A stretch of 64,000 nucleotides of DNA from contig NZ_CP107902.1 of assembly GCF_036013935.1 (NCBI RefSeq), positions 6,543,001-6,607,000 on the forward strand. The letters run 5' to 3'. The notes under the pieces are model-generated. The model was not told where the DNA came from, searched no databases, and saw only the letters and a program-made list of their open reading frames with translations. Positions 28,508 to 37,226 of the stretch are shown piece after piece. This stretch comes from Streptomyces sp. NBC_00461. GTDB lineage: Bacteria > Actinomycetota > Actinomycetes > Streptomycetales > Streptomycetaceae. Every line of letters starts with the position of its first letter. Position 1 is the stretch's first letter. Both the position numbers and the translations under genes were made by a program.

Positions 28508-28741
28508 CGGAGGAACCGGAGCTCTCTGCCCTGACTGCCCCGGCTCCTCATCCTTCGGCCATCCGGGACCGCACACCCCGCGGCCGATGTTGCTCCGGGC
28601 TGCGGTGCCGGGAGGGCTGAGGGTCCCTCCCAGGCGCCGCGGCCCGCGGGTGTTTTCAGGGCTTGTACGCAGCCCCGTCGACGGAGCCCGTCGGCCGCCA
28701 GTTTTTAGGACCTGCACATACCCCCAGGTACGCTCACACAC

Positions 28742-30217
28742 GTGCCCTCCATGAACGAACTGGTCCGCCAGCACACCGCCCTCGACGACTCCGACCTCGA
28801 GTGGCTCCACCTGCTGGTCTCGGAGTGGCAGCTGCTGTCCGACCTCTCCTTCGCCGACCTCGTCCTGTGGGTCCCCACCCGCGACGGCACCCGGTACGTC
28901 TCGGTCGCCCAGATGCGCCCCAACACCGGCCCCACCTCCTACCAGGACGACATGGTCGGCCACCTCGTCCCGCGCGGCCGCCGCCCCATGCTGGACGCGG
29001 CGCTCGACGAGGGCCGCATCGTGCGCGAGGGCGACCCCGAGTGGCGCGAGGAGGTCCCCGTCCGGGTCGAGTCGATCCCCGTACGACGGGAGGGGCGCGT
29101 CCTCGGAGTGATCGCGCGCAACACCAACCTGTTGACCGTGCGCACCCCTAGCCGTCTGGAACTGACGTACCTCCAAAGCGCCTCGGACCTCGCGCAGATG
29201 ATCGCGGCCGGCTCCTTCCCGTTCGCGAACCAGCAGATGGACATGGACGCCGCACCGCGCGTCGGCGACGGCCTGATCCGTCTCGACGCGGACGGTCTCG
29301 TCCAGTACGCCTCCCCGAACGCACTGTCCGCCTACCACCGCATGGGCCTCGCCTCCGACCTCGTCGGCCAGCACCTCGGCAGGACCACCGCCGAACTCGC
29401 CCCGACCCGTGGGCCGGTGGACGAGGCACTCGCCAAGGTCGCCAGCGGATGGGCGCCGCGCGAGTTCGAGATCGAGGCCCACGACGGGGTCATCCAGTTC
29501 CGTGCGATCCCGCTCAAACCCAAGGGCACCCGCATCGGTTCACTGGTCCTGCTCCGGGACGTCACCGAACTGCGCCGCCGCGAGCGCGAGTTGATCACCA
29601 AGGACGCGACCATCCGGGAGATCCACCACCGGGTGAAGAACAACCTCCAGACGGTCGCCGCCCTGTTGCGCCTGCAGGCCCGGCGCATCGAGTCCGACCG
29701 CGGACGGGAGGCCCTCGAAGAGGCGGTCCGCCGGGTCGGATCGATTGCGATCGTGCACGAGACGCTGTCCCAGAACCTGGACGAGCGGGTGGAGTTCGAC
29801 GAGATCGCCGACCGCGTCCTGTCGATGGTCGCCGAGATCTCGCCGGGCAAGGTCGCCGGCCGGCGCAGCGGCCGCTTCGGAATCCTGGACGCCGAGGTGG
29901 CCACCCCGCTGTCCATGGTCCTGACGGAGATCCTCCAGAACGCCCTCGAACACGGATTCCGTGAAGGCGACACCGGCACGGTCGAGGTGTCGGCCGTCCG
30001 CGGTGGCACGACGAAGGAGGCCCGCCTCCTGGTCACCGTCCAGGACGACGGCGTCGGCCTCCCCGAGGGCTTCGACCCGCACACCTCCGGCAACCTGGGT
30101 CTGCAGATCGTACGGACCCTGGTGGAAGGGGAGTTGGGCGGCACGTTCGACATGGTGCCGGCGCCGGAGCGAGGGACGCGGGTGATCCTGGACGTTCCGG
30201 TGCAGACCCACAAGTAA
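28742..30217 (+). CDS. Sensor histidine kinase, PdtaS-like (GAF-PAS-HisKA_2)
   Basis: A soluble 491-residue kinase with no membrane span: an N-terminal GAF-like domain (about 8-155), a PAS domain (about 175-275), a HisKA_2 dimerisation helix with the phospho-acceptor in EIHHRVKNNLQ (H296 likeliest) and an HATPase domain with N box (EILQNALEHGF), G1 (DDGVGLP) and G2 (GNLGLQI). This architecture matches PdtaS of Mycobacterium, whose partner is an ANTAR RNA-binding regulator; no partner gene is adjacent. The GTG at 28742 lies 7 nt after a TACGCT -10 box, indicating a leaderless mRNA. A terminator follows at 30243-30268. Confidence 0.9.
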   Translation: MPSMNELVRQHTALDDSDLEWLHLLVSEWQLLSDLSFADLVLWVPTRDGTRYVSVAQMRPNTGPTSYQDDMVGHLVPRGRRPMLDAALDEGRIVREGDPEWREEVPVRVESIPVRREGRVLGVIARNTNLLTVRTPSRLELTYLQSASDLAQMIAAGSFPFANQQMDMDAAPRVGDGLIRLDADGLVQYASPNALSAYHRMGLASDLVGQHLGRTTAELAPTRGPVDEALAKVASGWAPREFEIEAHDGVIQFRAIPLKPKGTRIGSLVLLRDVTELRRRERELITKDATIREIHHRVKNNLQTVAALLRLQARRIESDRGREALEEAVRRVGSIAIVHETLSQNLDERVEFDEIADRVLSMVAEISPGKVAGRRSGRFGILDAEVATPLSMVLTEILQNALEHGFREGDTGTVEVSAVRGGTTKEARLLVTVQDDGVGLPEGFDPHTSGNLGLQIVRTLVEGELGGTFDMVPAPERGTRVILDVPVQTHK

Positions 30218-30242
30218 GGCGCCGGGCCGGTACACAGCAAGA

Positions 30243-30268
30243 AGCCCCGGACCTCAAGGTCCGGGGCT
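30243..30268. terminator. Terminator between sensor kinase and wblE
   Basis: AGCCCCGGACC and GGTCCGGGGCT form an 11-bp stem with a TCAA loop, between the convergent kinase and wblE genes. Likely bidirectional. Confidence 0.85.
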
Positions 30269-30386
30269 GAAATGCTCGTTGCCAGCTTGTGCTGCGCATC
30301 GGGGGTACTGCGCGCTGCGGCTCGGGGGCGGGAGATGCATACTCGCTGTACGCGCCGCCAAGCTCAGGCTGTTGCGGGGCGGGTTG

Positions 30387-30644
30387 TCAGGCGGAGGCCT
30401 GACGGGCCCGGTTGCGGGCGGCACGGCGCTTCATGGCGCGACGCTCGTCCTCGCTGAGACCACCCCAGACGCCGGAGTCCTGGCCGGACTCGAGCGCCCA
30501 CTGCAGACACTGATCCATAACGGGGCAGCGACGGCAGACGGCCTTGGCTTCCTCGATCTGCAGCAGCGCAGGACCGGTGTTGCCGATGGGGAAGAAGAGC
30601 TCGGGGTCTTCCTCGCGGCAAACGGCGTTGTGACGCCAGTCCAT
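30387..30644 (-). CDS. wblE: WhiB-family iron-sulfur protein WblE
   Basis: An 85-residue WhiB-like regulator. The four cysteines that hold the 4Fe-4S cluster are C9, C37, C40 and C46; the GVWGG turn (58-62) and the basic C-terminus (RRAMKRRAARNRAR) contact the sigma factor and DNA in this family. WblE is the orthologue of mycobacterial WhiB1, which is essential and nitric-oxide sensitive. ATG 30644 follows AAGGAGAGG by 8 nt. The assignment to WblE rather than another Wbl rests on sequence and the remembered location. Confidence 0.93.
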   Translation of the reverse strand: MDWRHNAVCREEDPELFFPIGNTGPALLQIEEAKAVCRRCPVMDQCLQWALESGQDSGVWGGLSEDERRAMKRRAARNRARQASA

Positions 30645-30964
30645 GGCTGCTACCTCTCCTTGGTATTACATGCAAGTTGCTTGTGAATGTGAACGCTTTC
30701 ACGAATCCCTCAACAAGTGAAGGGCCGTCCAACAGGTTTCCCTGTTGTGGTCCTGTGGTTTGAAGAGGGGTTCCGGTGGTCTGTGGACGCCGGTGTTGCG
30801 GGCTGTCCCGACCGCCACGTAGAGACTCGCAAACCTCAGCGGCGGATACAACCCCTTCCGGAAAGTTTTTTTTGATTCCTCGGTGTCGACTAGGTCACAG
30901 CCGTACTTCCATGGGGTGGATCCTGGCCTAAACGTTCGAGTGAAAGGACTTCAGCCCTTTCTGC
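30645..30964. other. wblE upstream region
   Basis: 320 bases with no gene, unusually AT-rich for the window around 30861-30905 (a run of eight T then GATTCCT). It must hold the wblE promoter. Short dyads (GTGAACGCTTTCAC near 30690) are visible, but I could not fix a -35/-10 pair. Confidence 0.5.
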
Positions 30965-31933
30965 TCACACAATCACACGCAGTGCACGGCGTACGCCTGT
31001 GAACGTCACGCTCGTACGCAGCCCCAGGTGGTCGCCGTCCATCTGAAGGGGTAGAGGCACCTTCGAATGCAAGGTGAACTGGTCCAGGTCGTGCAGGGAC
31101 ACGGCGTGCTTGCCATGGGGTCCGCGCTCGGGGGACGAAGTGAGCAACTGGGTGGCATACCGGGCAGCCGAGACCGTGGACATGCGGCTGAGACCGACCA
31201 GGTCGAGCCCGGTGTCGAACGAGGCCTTAGGCGACGCGTACACCGGACGATTGCCCAAATAGGTCCACGGCGAGGTGTTGCAGATTATGGACAGCACCAG
31301 ATCGGTCATCGGTTCCTGGCCGGGCCGCTCCAGCGTGATGGAGCCGTGCCGCCGATTGGGCTCCTGCAGGAACTGGCGTACGACCTGGCGCAGGTACAGG
31401 GCATGCGTGGATCTACGACCCTGCTCGCGCTGCTGTTCGACCCGTCCGACCACGCCCGCGTCGAAGCCGAGTCCCGCGCAGAAGGTGAACCAGCGGGCCG
31501 GAACCGCCTCGTCGTCGGTACCCGGTGTGCCCTCGGCGATTCCCATGCCGACCGTGCGCTCGCTGCCCTCGCGCAGGGCGTCCAGCAGTGCGCCGGTCGC
31601 CTCCACGGCGTCGTTGGGCAGGCCCAGGGCACGGGCGAAGACGTTGGTGGAGCCGCCGGGGACCACGGCGAGGCGCGGGAGGCGCTCGGGGTCCGGGCCG
31701 GCGTGCAGCAGTCCGTTGACCACCTCGTTGACCGTGCCGTCGCCGCCGAGGGCCACGACCAGGTCGATGTCGTCGCTCTCCGCCGCCTGCCGGCCCAGGT
31801 CGCGCGCGTGGCCGCGGTACTCGGTGGTGACCGCCTCCAGCTTCATCTCGCTCGCGAGCGCGTGGATCAGCACATCGCGCGTACGTGCGCTTGTGGTGGT
31901 TGCCGCCGGGTTGACCACGAGAAGTGCACGCAT
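30965..31933 (-). CDS. Diacylglycerol-kinase-family lipid kinase
   Basis: A 322-residue DAGK/sphingosine-kinase-like protein that would phosphorylate a lipid using ATP. The nucleotide loop is GGDGTVNEVV (63-72) and the second conserved loop is PGGSTNVFARALG (about 92-104). No membrane span is seen. It could make phosphatidic acid or a related lipid; the substrate is not predictable. It precedes wblE on the same strand, but the 320-base gap argues for separate promoters. Confidence 0.88.
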   Translation of the reverse strand: MRALLVVNPAATTTSARTRDVLIHALASEMKLEAVTTEYRGHARDLGRQAAESDDIDLVVALGGDGTVNEVVNGLLHAGPDPERLPRLAVVPGGSTNVFARALGLPNDAVEATGALLDALREGSERTVGMGIAEGTPGTDDEAVPARWFTFCAGLGFDAGVVGRVEQQREQGRRSTHALYLRQVVRQFLQEPNRRHGSITLERPGQEPMTDLVLSIICNTSPWTYLGNRPVYASPKASFDTGLDLVGLSRMSTVSAARYATQLLTSSPERGPHGKHAVSLHDLDQFTLHSKVPLPLQMDGDHLGLRTSVTFTGVRRALRVIV

Positions 31934-32073
31934 GAGTTGCAGCGTACCTACTGGGAAGTACCGGGCACAGGCCGAGGTAGGGATCAGGTAAGAGGGGAGG
32001 GGGTGAGCCTCGCCACGGGTGCCCGTCTCAACCTGGACACGGAGGCCCGCGTCCCCGGAGCTACCCTTCTGGG

Positions 32074-32523
32074 GTGACCAGTGAGCAGACCCCAGCCGCC
32101 CAGGAAGACACCGGCCCGCGCCCGCGTCGGTTGACGTATGCCGCGGCGCTCGCCGCGCTGGAGGGGCTCGCGCTGGTCGTCGGGGGCGTCTGGTTGCTCG
32201 TGGAGGGTCTGACCGGCGCCCCGGACGACAGCCGGTCCGCCGTCACCGGCGGCATCACGCTCGCCGTCCTCGCCCTGCTGCCGCTGCTGGCCGCCCGCGG
32301 TCTGCTCGGCCGGCGCAGCTGGAGTCGCGGCCCCGCCGTCATCACCCAGATCATGGCGCTGCCGGTGGCCTACAACCTGCTGCAGGCCGACAGCGTGGCC
32401 ATCCCGGCGGGTATCGCCCTCGCGGTCGTCGCCCTCACCGCGCTGGTCCTGCTGATCAATCCGGCCACGACCCGGGCCCTGGGAATCCGGGGCCCGGGCC
32501 GCGCGCAGGACGGCGAGCGGTAG
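32074..32523 (+). CDS. Small four-helix membrane protein
   Basis: A 149-residue protein with four hydrophobic segments (about 23-47, 58-77, 88-104 and 110-130) and charged ends. I do not recognise a function. The GTG at 32074 lies 6 nt after a TACCCT -10 box, so the mRNA is probably leaderless. It is convergent with sigH. Confidence 0.75.
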   Translation: MTSEQTPAAQEDTGPRPRRLTYAAALAALEGLALVVGGVWLLVEGLTGAPDDSRSAVTGGITLAVLALLPLLAARGLLGRRSWSRGPAVITQIMALPVAYNLLQADSVAIPAGIALAVVALTALVLLINPATTRALGIRGPGRAQDGER

Positions 32524-32559
32524 TCGTACGGCGCGCGGCGGCAGTCGCGGAGCGGAGTA

Positions 32560-33687
32560 CTACTCCTCCACCAGCAGCTTCTCGCGCAGCTGTGCCAGCG
32601 TGCGCGCCAGCAGGCGCGAGACGTGCATCTGCGAGATGCCGACCTCCTGCGCGATCTGCGACTGGGTCATGTTGCCGAAGAAGCGCAGCAGCAGGATCCG
32701 CTTCTCCCTGGGTGCCAGGTCCTCCAGGAGCGGCTTGAGGGACTCGCGGTACTCGACACCCTCCAGAGCCTCGTCCTCGGCGCCCAGCGTGTCCGCCACG
32801 GCAGGCGACTCGTCGTCCGTGTCGGGGACGTCCAGGGACAGCGTGGAGTACGCGTTGGCGGACTCCAGGCCCTCCAGGACCTCCTCCTCCGAGATCGCCA
32901 GCTTCTCGGCGAGCTCGTGGACCGTGGGGGAGCGGCCGTGCTGTTGCGAGAGCTCCGCGGTCGCCGTCGTCAGCGCGAGACGCAGCTCCTGCAGGCGCCG
33001 CGGCACGCGCACCGCCCAGCCCTTGTCGCGGAAGTGCCGCTTGATCTCGCCGACGACCGTCGGGGTCGCGTACGTCGAGAACTCGACGCCGCGTTCCGGG
33101 TCGAACCGGTCGACCGACTTGATCAGGCCGATGGTGGCGACCTGGGTGAGGTCGTCCAGCGGCTCGCCGCGGTTGCGGAAGCGGCGCGCGAGATGCTCGA
33201 CAAGCGGCAGGTGCATACGGACCAGCCTGTTGCGCAGTTCCGCGTACTCCGCGCTGCCGTCCTTCAGCTCGCGCAGTTCGATGAACATGGCGCGCGCCCC
33301 GCTGCGGTCCTGCGGGTCGTGGTGCGTGGCGTGCTGCACGCTCTGTGGGCCCTGCCCGTCGCCCTCGGCGTTTCGCTCGTGCTCGCTCATCGTCCCGCCC
33401 GTCGCCCTTCTCCGAGCCCTCGCCTCCGCTCGGACCGGGGTGACCCCGTTCCGCCCGTCCAGAGGCGTGCTCTGCACGGCACCTTCCCGATCCGGCTGCC
33501 CGTCGTCCAGGAGGCCGAGCTCCGCGGAGCCGTCCTCCGGATGCGGCCGGGCCTGCTCGGGGATGCCGTCCATGCCGTCGGAGCCGCTGACGGCGTCCCC
33601 CGTGCGTCGGGACCCGCCTGTGCCCTCGGCCGGCAGCTCTCGTGTGCCGCGCTCTTCGTCACGCACCGGCCCGTCCCCTGTCCTCAC
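32560..33687 (-). CDS. sigH: SigB/F/G-type RNA polymerase sigma factor SigH
   Basis: A 375-residue stress sigma factor. Regions 2 to 4 occupy about residues 140-370: region 2 (LVEHLARRFRNRGEPLDDLTQVATIGLIKSVDRFD in parts), region 3 and region 4 with the helix-turn-helix (MTQSQIAQEVGISQMHVSRLLARTL). The first 100 residues are a poorly structured acidic/Gly extension. The GTG start overlaps the anti-sigma stop (GTGA at 33684-33687). An internal ATG at 33390 (MSEHERNAEGD) would give a 276-residue form of standard SigB length; S. coelicolor SigH is known to occur in several sizes. Its family acts in osmotic stress and differentiation. Confidence 0.92.
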   Translation of the reverse strand: MRTGDGPVRDEERGTRELPAEGTGGSRRTGDAVSGSDGMDGIPEQARPHPEDGSAELGLLDDGQPDREGAVQSTPLDGRNGVTPVRAEARARRRATGGTMSEHERNAEGDGQGPQSVQHATHHDPQDRSGARAMFIELRELKDGSAEYAELRNRLVRMHLPLVEHLARRFRNRGEPLDDLTQVATIGLIKSVDRFDPERGVEFSTYATPTVVGEIKRHFRDKGWAVRVPRRLQELRLALTTATAELSQQHGRSPTVHELAEKLAISEEEVLEGLESANAYSTLSLDVPDTDDESPAVADTLGAEDEALEGVEYRESLKPLLEDLAPREKRILLLRFFGNMTQSQIAQEVGISQMHVSRLLARTLAQLREKLLVEE

Positions 33688-34097
33688 GCCGGCCCGGGTC
33701 CCGCGCCGCGCTGTTTGTAGAGGCTGATCGAAACGGTTTTGTCCTCGTCCACGGCCGAGGAGACCTTGCCCGCGAGCGCGGACAGGACGGTCCAGGCAAA
33801 GGTGTCACGCGCGGGGGCGTGGCCGTCCGTGGTCGGGGCCGAGACGGTGACCTCGAGGGAGTCGTCGACGAGCCGGAAGACGCAGCTGAGCACCGAGCCG
33901 GGCACGGCCTGCTGCAGCAGGATCGCGCAGGCCTCGTCCACCGCGATGCGAAGGTCCTCGATCTCGTCCAGGGTGAAGTCCAAACGGGCCGCGAGGCCGG
34001 CCGTAGCCGTACGCAGCACCGACAGGTAGGCACCCGCAGCCGGCAGCCGGACTTCCACGAAGTCCTGGGTCGCGGGCTCGCCTGCGATCTGGGACAC
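33684..34097 (-). CDS. prsH: RsbW-like anti-sigma factor for SigH (UshX/PrsH)
   Basis: A 137-residue GHKL-fold protein that binds SigH and keeps it inactive. The ATPase N box is DLRIAVDEACAILL (about 48-61), and the C-terminal part carries DTFAWTVLSALAG. GTG 34097 is chosen because GGAGGTGA lies 4 nt upstream; the longer reading begins at a TTG inside that ribosome site. It is translationally coupled to sigH, so regulator and sigma factor are made together. Upstream is a SigB-type promoter candidate. Confidence 0.9.
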   Translation of the reverse strand: MSQIAGEPATQDFVEVRLPAAGAYLSVLRTATAGLAARLDFTLDEIEDLRIAVDEACAILLQQAVPGSVLSCVFRLVDDSLEVTVSAPTTDGHAPARDTFAWTVLSALAGKVSSAVDEDKTVSISLYKQRGAGPGPA

Positions 34098-34305
34098 CCT
34101 CACCTCCAAGGTGGTACAAGCTGATCGGGGCCGAGGGTCGCCCCCCGGGATAACGCGATGTGTGGTTCAGCGGTGACGCTATCGCGCTCTCAAGTTTCCT
34201 GTTCCCGGGACCCCGACCCTTGTCGTTACTCACAGTAAAACTGTGGACACGCTCCGTGTCTAGGGGTCTGCGGCTCCAAATGGGAAGAACGCGCGCCGGG
34301 TTGAC

Positions 34306-34331
34306 GTACCCAGACGTCAGACGGTCGAACC
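34306..34331 (-). promoter_or_regulatory. SigB-type promoter candidate for prsH-sigH
   Basis: On the minus strand GGTTC (34331-34327), a 15-base spacer and GGGTAC (34311-34306) match the GNNT-N14-16-GGGTAY form recognised by SigB-like sigma factors. It lies about 210 bases before prsH and would allow autoregulation. Confidence 0.5.
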
Positions 34332-34366
34332 GTCCGGATCGTGGGTCGTCCTCCGGTCTTCCAGGG

Positions 34367-34627
34367 TCACACGAGAACGTGGTCCACGAAGCACCAACGC
34401 CAATCCTCACCGGGCTCGAATGTGCGCATGATCGGATGGCCGGAGTCCTTGTGGTGCTCCGACGCGTGCCGGTTCGGCGAGGAATCGCAGCAGCCGACAT
34501 GGCCACAGGTGAGGCACAGCCGCAGCTGAACCGGGTGTGTGCCGTCCCGCAGACACTCCGGGCACGTCTCGCTGAGCGGACCGGGTTGCGGGTCTGGCAG
34601 CGCGTCGGCGTGCGTGCACTGTTTCAT
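34367..34627 (-). CDS. UBP-type zinc-finger protein
   Basis: An 86-residue protein made almost wholly of a UBP (ubiquitin-hydrolase-like) zinc finger: CTH near the start, CPEC (about 22-25), CLTCGHVGCCDSS (about 37-49), then spaced histidines (NRHASEHHKDSGHP). These ligands could bind two or three zinc ions. Bacteria lack ubiquitin, so the partner is unknown. It is divergent from a Na+/H+ antiporter gene with 62 bases between. ATG 34627 is preferred to 34705, which lies inside the antiporter. Confidence 0.82.
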   Translation of the reverse strand: MKQCTHADALPDPQPGPLSETCPECLRDGTHPVQLRLCLTCGHVGCCDSSPNRHASEHHKDSGHPIMRTFEPGEDWRWCFVDHVLV

Positions 34628-34689
34628 GATTGCCAGATTACGACGGGCGTGCGGATGACCGCGCGGAAAAACGAGGGCGGGCGAGGACG

Positions 34690-36285
34690 ATGGACGTGAT
34701 GCCACTGCTGTTGCTGGTGGCGGGCAGCGCCGCGGTCGCCGCGGCCGGCCGGCGCACCCCGGTGCCGGCGCCGCTGCTGCTCGTCGCGGTGGGGCTCGCG
34801 GTCTCCTACGTCCCCGGAGTGCCGGACTACACCCTCGATCCGGCCATCGTGCTGCCGCTGGTGCTGCCCCCGCTGCTGCACAAGGAGGCCGTCGAGAGCT
34901 CGTACCTCGACCTGCGGGCGTCGATGCGGCCGGTGGCCCTGCTGTCGGTGGGATACGTGCTCTTCGCGACCTTCGTCGTCGGCTGGGTCGCCTATCTGAT
35001 CGTGCCGGGGCTGCCGTTGCCCGCGGCGCTCGTGCTGGGCGCGGTGGTGGCGCCGACGGACGCGGTCGCGGCGGCGGCGGTCGCCCGTCGGGTGGGGCTG
35101 CCCTCCCGGATCACCACGATCCTGCAGGGCGAGTCCCTGCTGAACGACGCGACCGCGATCACCGCCTACCGAGTGGCCGTCGCGGCCGCCGTCGGCGCGG
35201 GTGCCTCCTGGATCGGCGGGATCGGCGAGTTCCTGCTGGCCGCGGTTGGCGGTGTCGTGGTCGGTCTGGTGCTGATGCTGCCGATCCACTGGCTGCGCAC
35301 GCACCTGAAGGAGGCGCTGCTGCAGAACACCATGTCCCTGCTGATCCCGTTCGTCGCCTACGCCGTCGCCGAGCAGGTGCACGCCTCCGGAGTCCTCGCC
35401 GTCGTCGTCGTCGCCCTCTACCTGGGACACCGCGCGTGGGAGGTCGACTTCGCCACCCGGCTCCAGGAGGAGGCGGTGTGGAAGGTGGTCGCGTTCGTCC
35501 TGGAGTCGGCGGTGTTCGCGCTCATCGGACTGCAACTGCCGATCGTGCTCAGGGGCCTGGGGGAGTACCGGGGTGTGGACGCCGCCTGGTACGCGGTCGC
35601 CCTGTTCCTGGTGGTCGTCGCGACCCGTTTCCTGTGGGTGTACCCGGGGACGTTCCTCCCCCGCATGCTGTCCGCGCGCATCAGGGAGCGCGAGGACAAC
35701 CCCACCTGGAGAGGGCCGATCGTCACGTCCTGGGCCGCCATGCGGGGCGTCGTCTCACTGGCCATCGCCTTCTCGATCCCGCTCACCGTGCACGGCGGGG
35801 GCGCCTTCCCGCAGCGCAACCTGATCCTCTTCCTGACCTTCACGACGGTCATCGGGACGCTGGTGGTGCAGGGCCTCACCCTGGCCCCGCTGATCCGCCT
35901 GGTGAACTTCCCCGCCCGGGACGCGCAGGCCGAGACCCTCGCGGAGGCCAACGCCCAGGCGCAGGCCTCCCGGATCGCCGAGGAGCGCCTGGACGTGCTC
36001 CTCACCGACGAGCGCAACGCCCTCCCGCCGCCCCTCGCCGAGCGTCTCCGCCAGGTCCTGGAGCGCCGGCGCAACGCCGTCTGGGAGCGCCTCGGGCAGG
36101 TCAATCCGGTCACCGGTGAATCCGTCGACGACACCTACCGCCGGCTGTCGCGGGAGATGATCGGCGCCGAGCGTGCGATGTTCGTCCGGCTGCGGGACGG
36201 CCGCTACATCGACGACGAGATGCTGCGGACACTGCTGCGCAGGCTGGACCTGGAGGAGGCGGCGGCCTACCGGGAGACCGCGTAG
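34690..36285 (+). CDS. Na+/H+ antiporter (CPA1, NhaP-type)
   Basis: A 531-residue membrane exchanger with about 12 helices and a long cytoplasmic tail (400-531). The transport-site motifs are GAVVAPTDAVAAAAV (about 97-111) and GESLLNDATAI (about 127-137, ND pair). It should expel sodium in exchange for protons and help in pH and salt balance. ATG 34690 has GAGG 3 nt upstream; ATG 34699 is an alternative. Next to the SigH locus, which belongs to an osmotic-stress sigma family, but no shared promoter is visible. Confidence 0.9.
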   Translation: MDVMPLLLLVAGSAAVAAAGRRTPVPAPLLLVAVGLAVSYVPGVPDYTLDPAIVLPLVLPPLLHKEAVESSYLDLRASMRPVALLSVGYVLFATFVVGWVAYLIVPGLPLPAALVLGAVVAPTDAVAAAAVARRVGLPSRITTILQGESLLNDATAITAYRVAVAAAVGAGASWIGGIGEFLLAAVGGVVVGLVLMLPIHWLRTHLKEALLQNTMSLLIPFVAYAVAEQVHASGVLAVVVVALYLGHRAWEVDFATRLQEEAVWKVVAFVLESAVFALIGLQLPIVLRGLGEYRGVDAAWYAVALFLVVVATRFLWVYPGTFLPRMLSARIREREDNPTWRGPIVTSWAAMRGVVSLAIAFSIPLTVHGGGAFPQRNLILFLTFTTVIGTLVVQGLTLAPLIRLVNFPARDAQAETLAEANAQAQASRIAEERLDVLLTDERNALPPPLAERLRQVLERRRNAVWERLGQVNPVTGESVDDTYRRLSREMIGAERAMFVRLRDGRYIDDEMLRTLLRRLDLEEAAAYRETA

Positions 36286-36310
36286 CCCTGCGCCGCGCGG
36301 GACTGCGGGC

Positions 36311-37204
36311 CTACGGGAAGGGCCGCCCGGTGACCACGGCGGCCACCGTCGTCCCGCGCGCGAAAGCGCCTTCCCGGGCCAGGGTGACAAGTCCGTACAG
36401 CAACTTGGCGACATAGAGACGCTCGACCGGCACGCCGTGGCGCTGCTCGAAGTCCTCGGCGAAGGTGTCGAGTTCGGCGGTGGTGCGGGCGTAACCGCCG
36501 AAGTGGAAGCGGTCGTCGAGCGTCCACGCGCCGCGCCGGCCGCCGAACGCGCGTTCCTGGAGCGCCTCTGTGTCGGCGGCCAGGAAGCCTCCCCTGAGCA
36601 CGGGTATGCCGAGCGCGCGCTGATCGGGGGCCAGTCCGGCGGCCAGTCCGGCCAGCGTGCCTCCGGTGCCGCAGGCGAGGGCGACGACATCCGCCCGCCC
36701 GCGCAGCTCCTCGCCCAGGGCCCGACAGCCTCGTACGGCCTCGGCGTTGCTCCCGCCCTCCGGGACGACGTACGCGTCCGCGGCGCCGGCCGCGCGCAGC
36801 ACGCGCGCGAGGGTGGCCGGTTCTGCCTTGCGGCGGTACGTCGATCTGTCGACGAAGTGCAGTCGCATGCCGTCGGCCGCACACCGGGCCAGGGAGGGGT
36901 TGAGGGGGCGGTCGGCCAGTTCCTGGCCGCGGACCACGCCTACCGTCGACAGCCCGAGGAGACGGCCCGCGGCGGCCGTGGCGCGCAGATGGTTGGAGTA
37001 GGCCCCGCCGAAGGTGACGACGGTACGGCCGGACGCGGCCACGAGGTTCGGCGCGAGTTTGCGCCACTTGTTGCCGATCAGCTCCGGGTGGATCAGGTCG
37101 TCGCGCTTGAGGAGGAGACGGAGGCCGTGGCGGGTGAAACGGTCGTCGGGCAGTTCCTGCAGGGGGGAGGGGATGCGCGGGTGCAGGGTGTCGAGGCCGG
37201 TCAC
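36311..37204 (-). CDS. PLP enzyme, ACC deaminase/D-cysteine desulfhydrase family
   Basis: A 297-residue fold-II PLP enzyme. The cofactor lysine is in GNKWRKL (K46 or K49), with the phosphate and carboxylate loops GGAYSNHL (about 66-73) and CGTGGTLAGL (about 178-187). The family includes 1-aminocyclopropane-1-carboxylate deaminase and D-cysteine desulfhydrase, and the sequence alone does not decide. The start is GTG 37204. It ends 26 bases from the antiporter's stop (convergent). Confidence 0.85.
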   Translation of the reverse strand: MTGLDTLHPRIPSPLQELPDDRFTRHGLRLLLKRDDLIHPELIGNKWRKLAPNLVAASGRTVVTFGGAYSNHLRATAAAGRLLGLSTVGVVRGQELADRPLNPSLARCAADGMRLHFVDRSTYRRKAEPATLARVLRAAGAADAYVVPEGGSNAEAVRGCRALGEELRGRADVVALACGTGGTLAGLAAGLAPDQRALGIPVLRGGFLAADTEALQERAFGGRRGAWTLDDRFHFGGYARTTAELDTFAEDFEQRHGVPVERLYVAKLLYGLVTLAREGAFARGTTVAAVVTGRPFP

Positions 37205-37226
37205 GCAACCATTGTGACCTGGTGAC

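Larger units (their letters stand above)
28318..28741. other. 424-base intergenic region with dre site and hairpin
   Basis: No convincing protein gene. The region holds a dre-like element (28421-28436), a perfect 10-bp hairpin (28481-28507) and further GC-rich dyads, then the leaderless promoter of the sensor kinase (TACGCT at 28729-28734). A small transcript starting near the dre site is possible but not shown. Confidence 0.6.

Noticed and set aside
30870..30905. GGAAT...GTT on the minus strand upstream of wblE as a SigR promoter
   Set aside because: The spacer is 22 bases, too long for the GGAAT-N18-GTT form; left unassigned.
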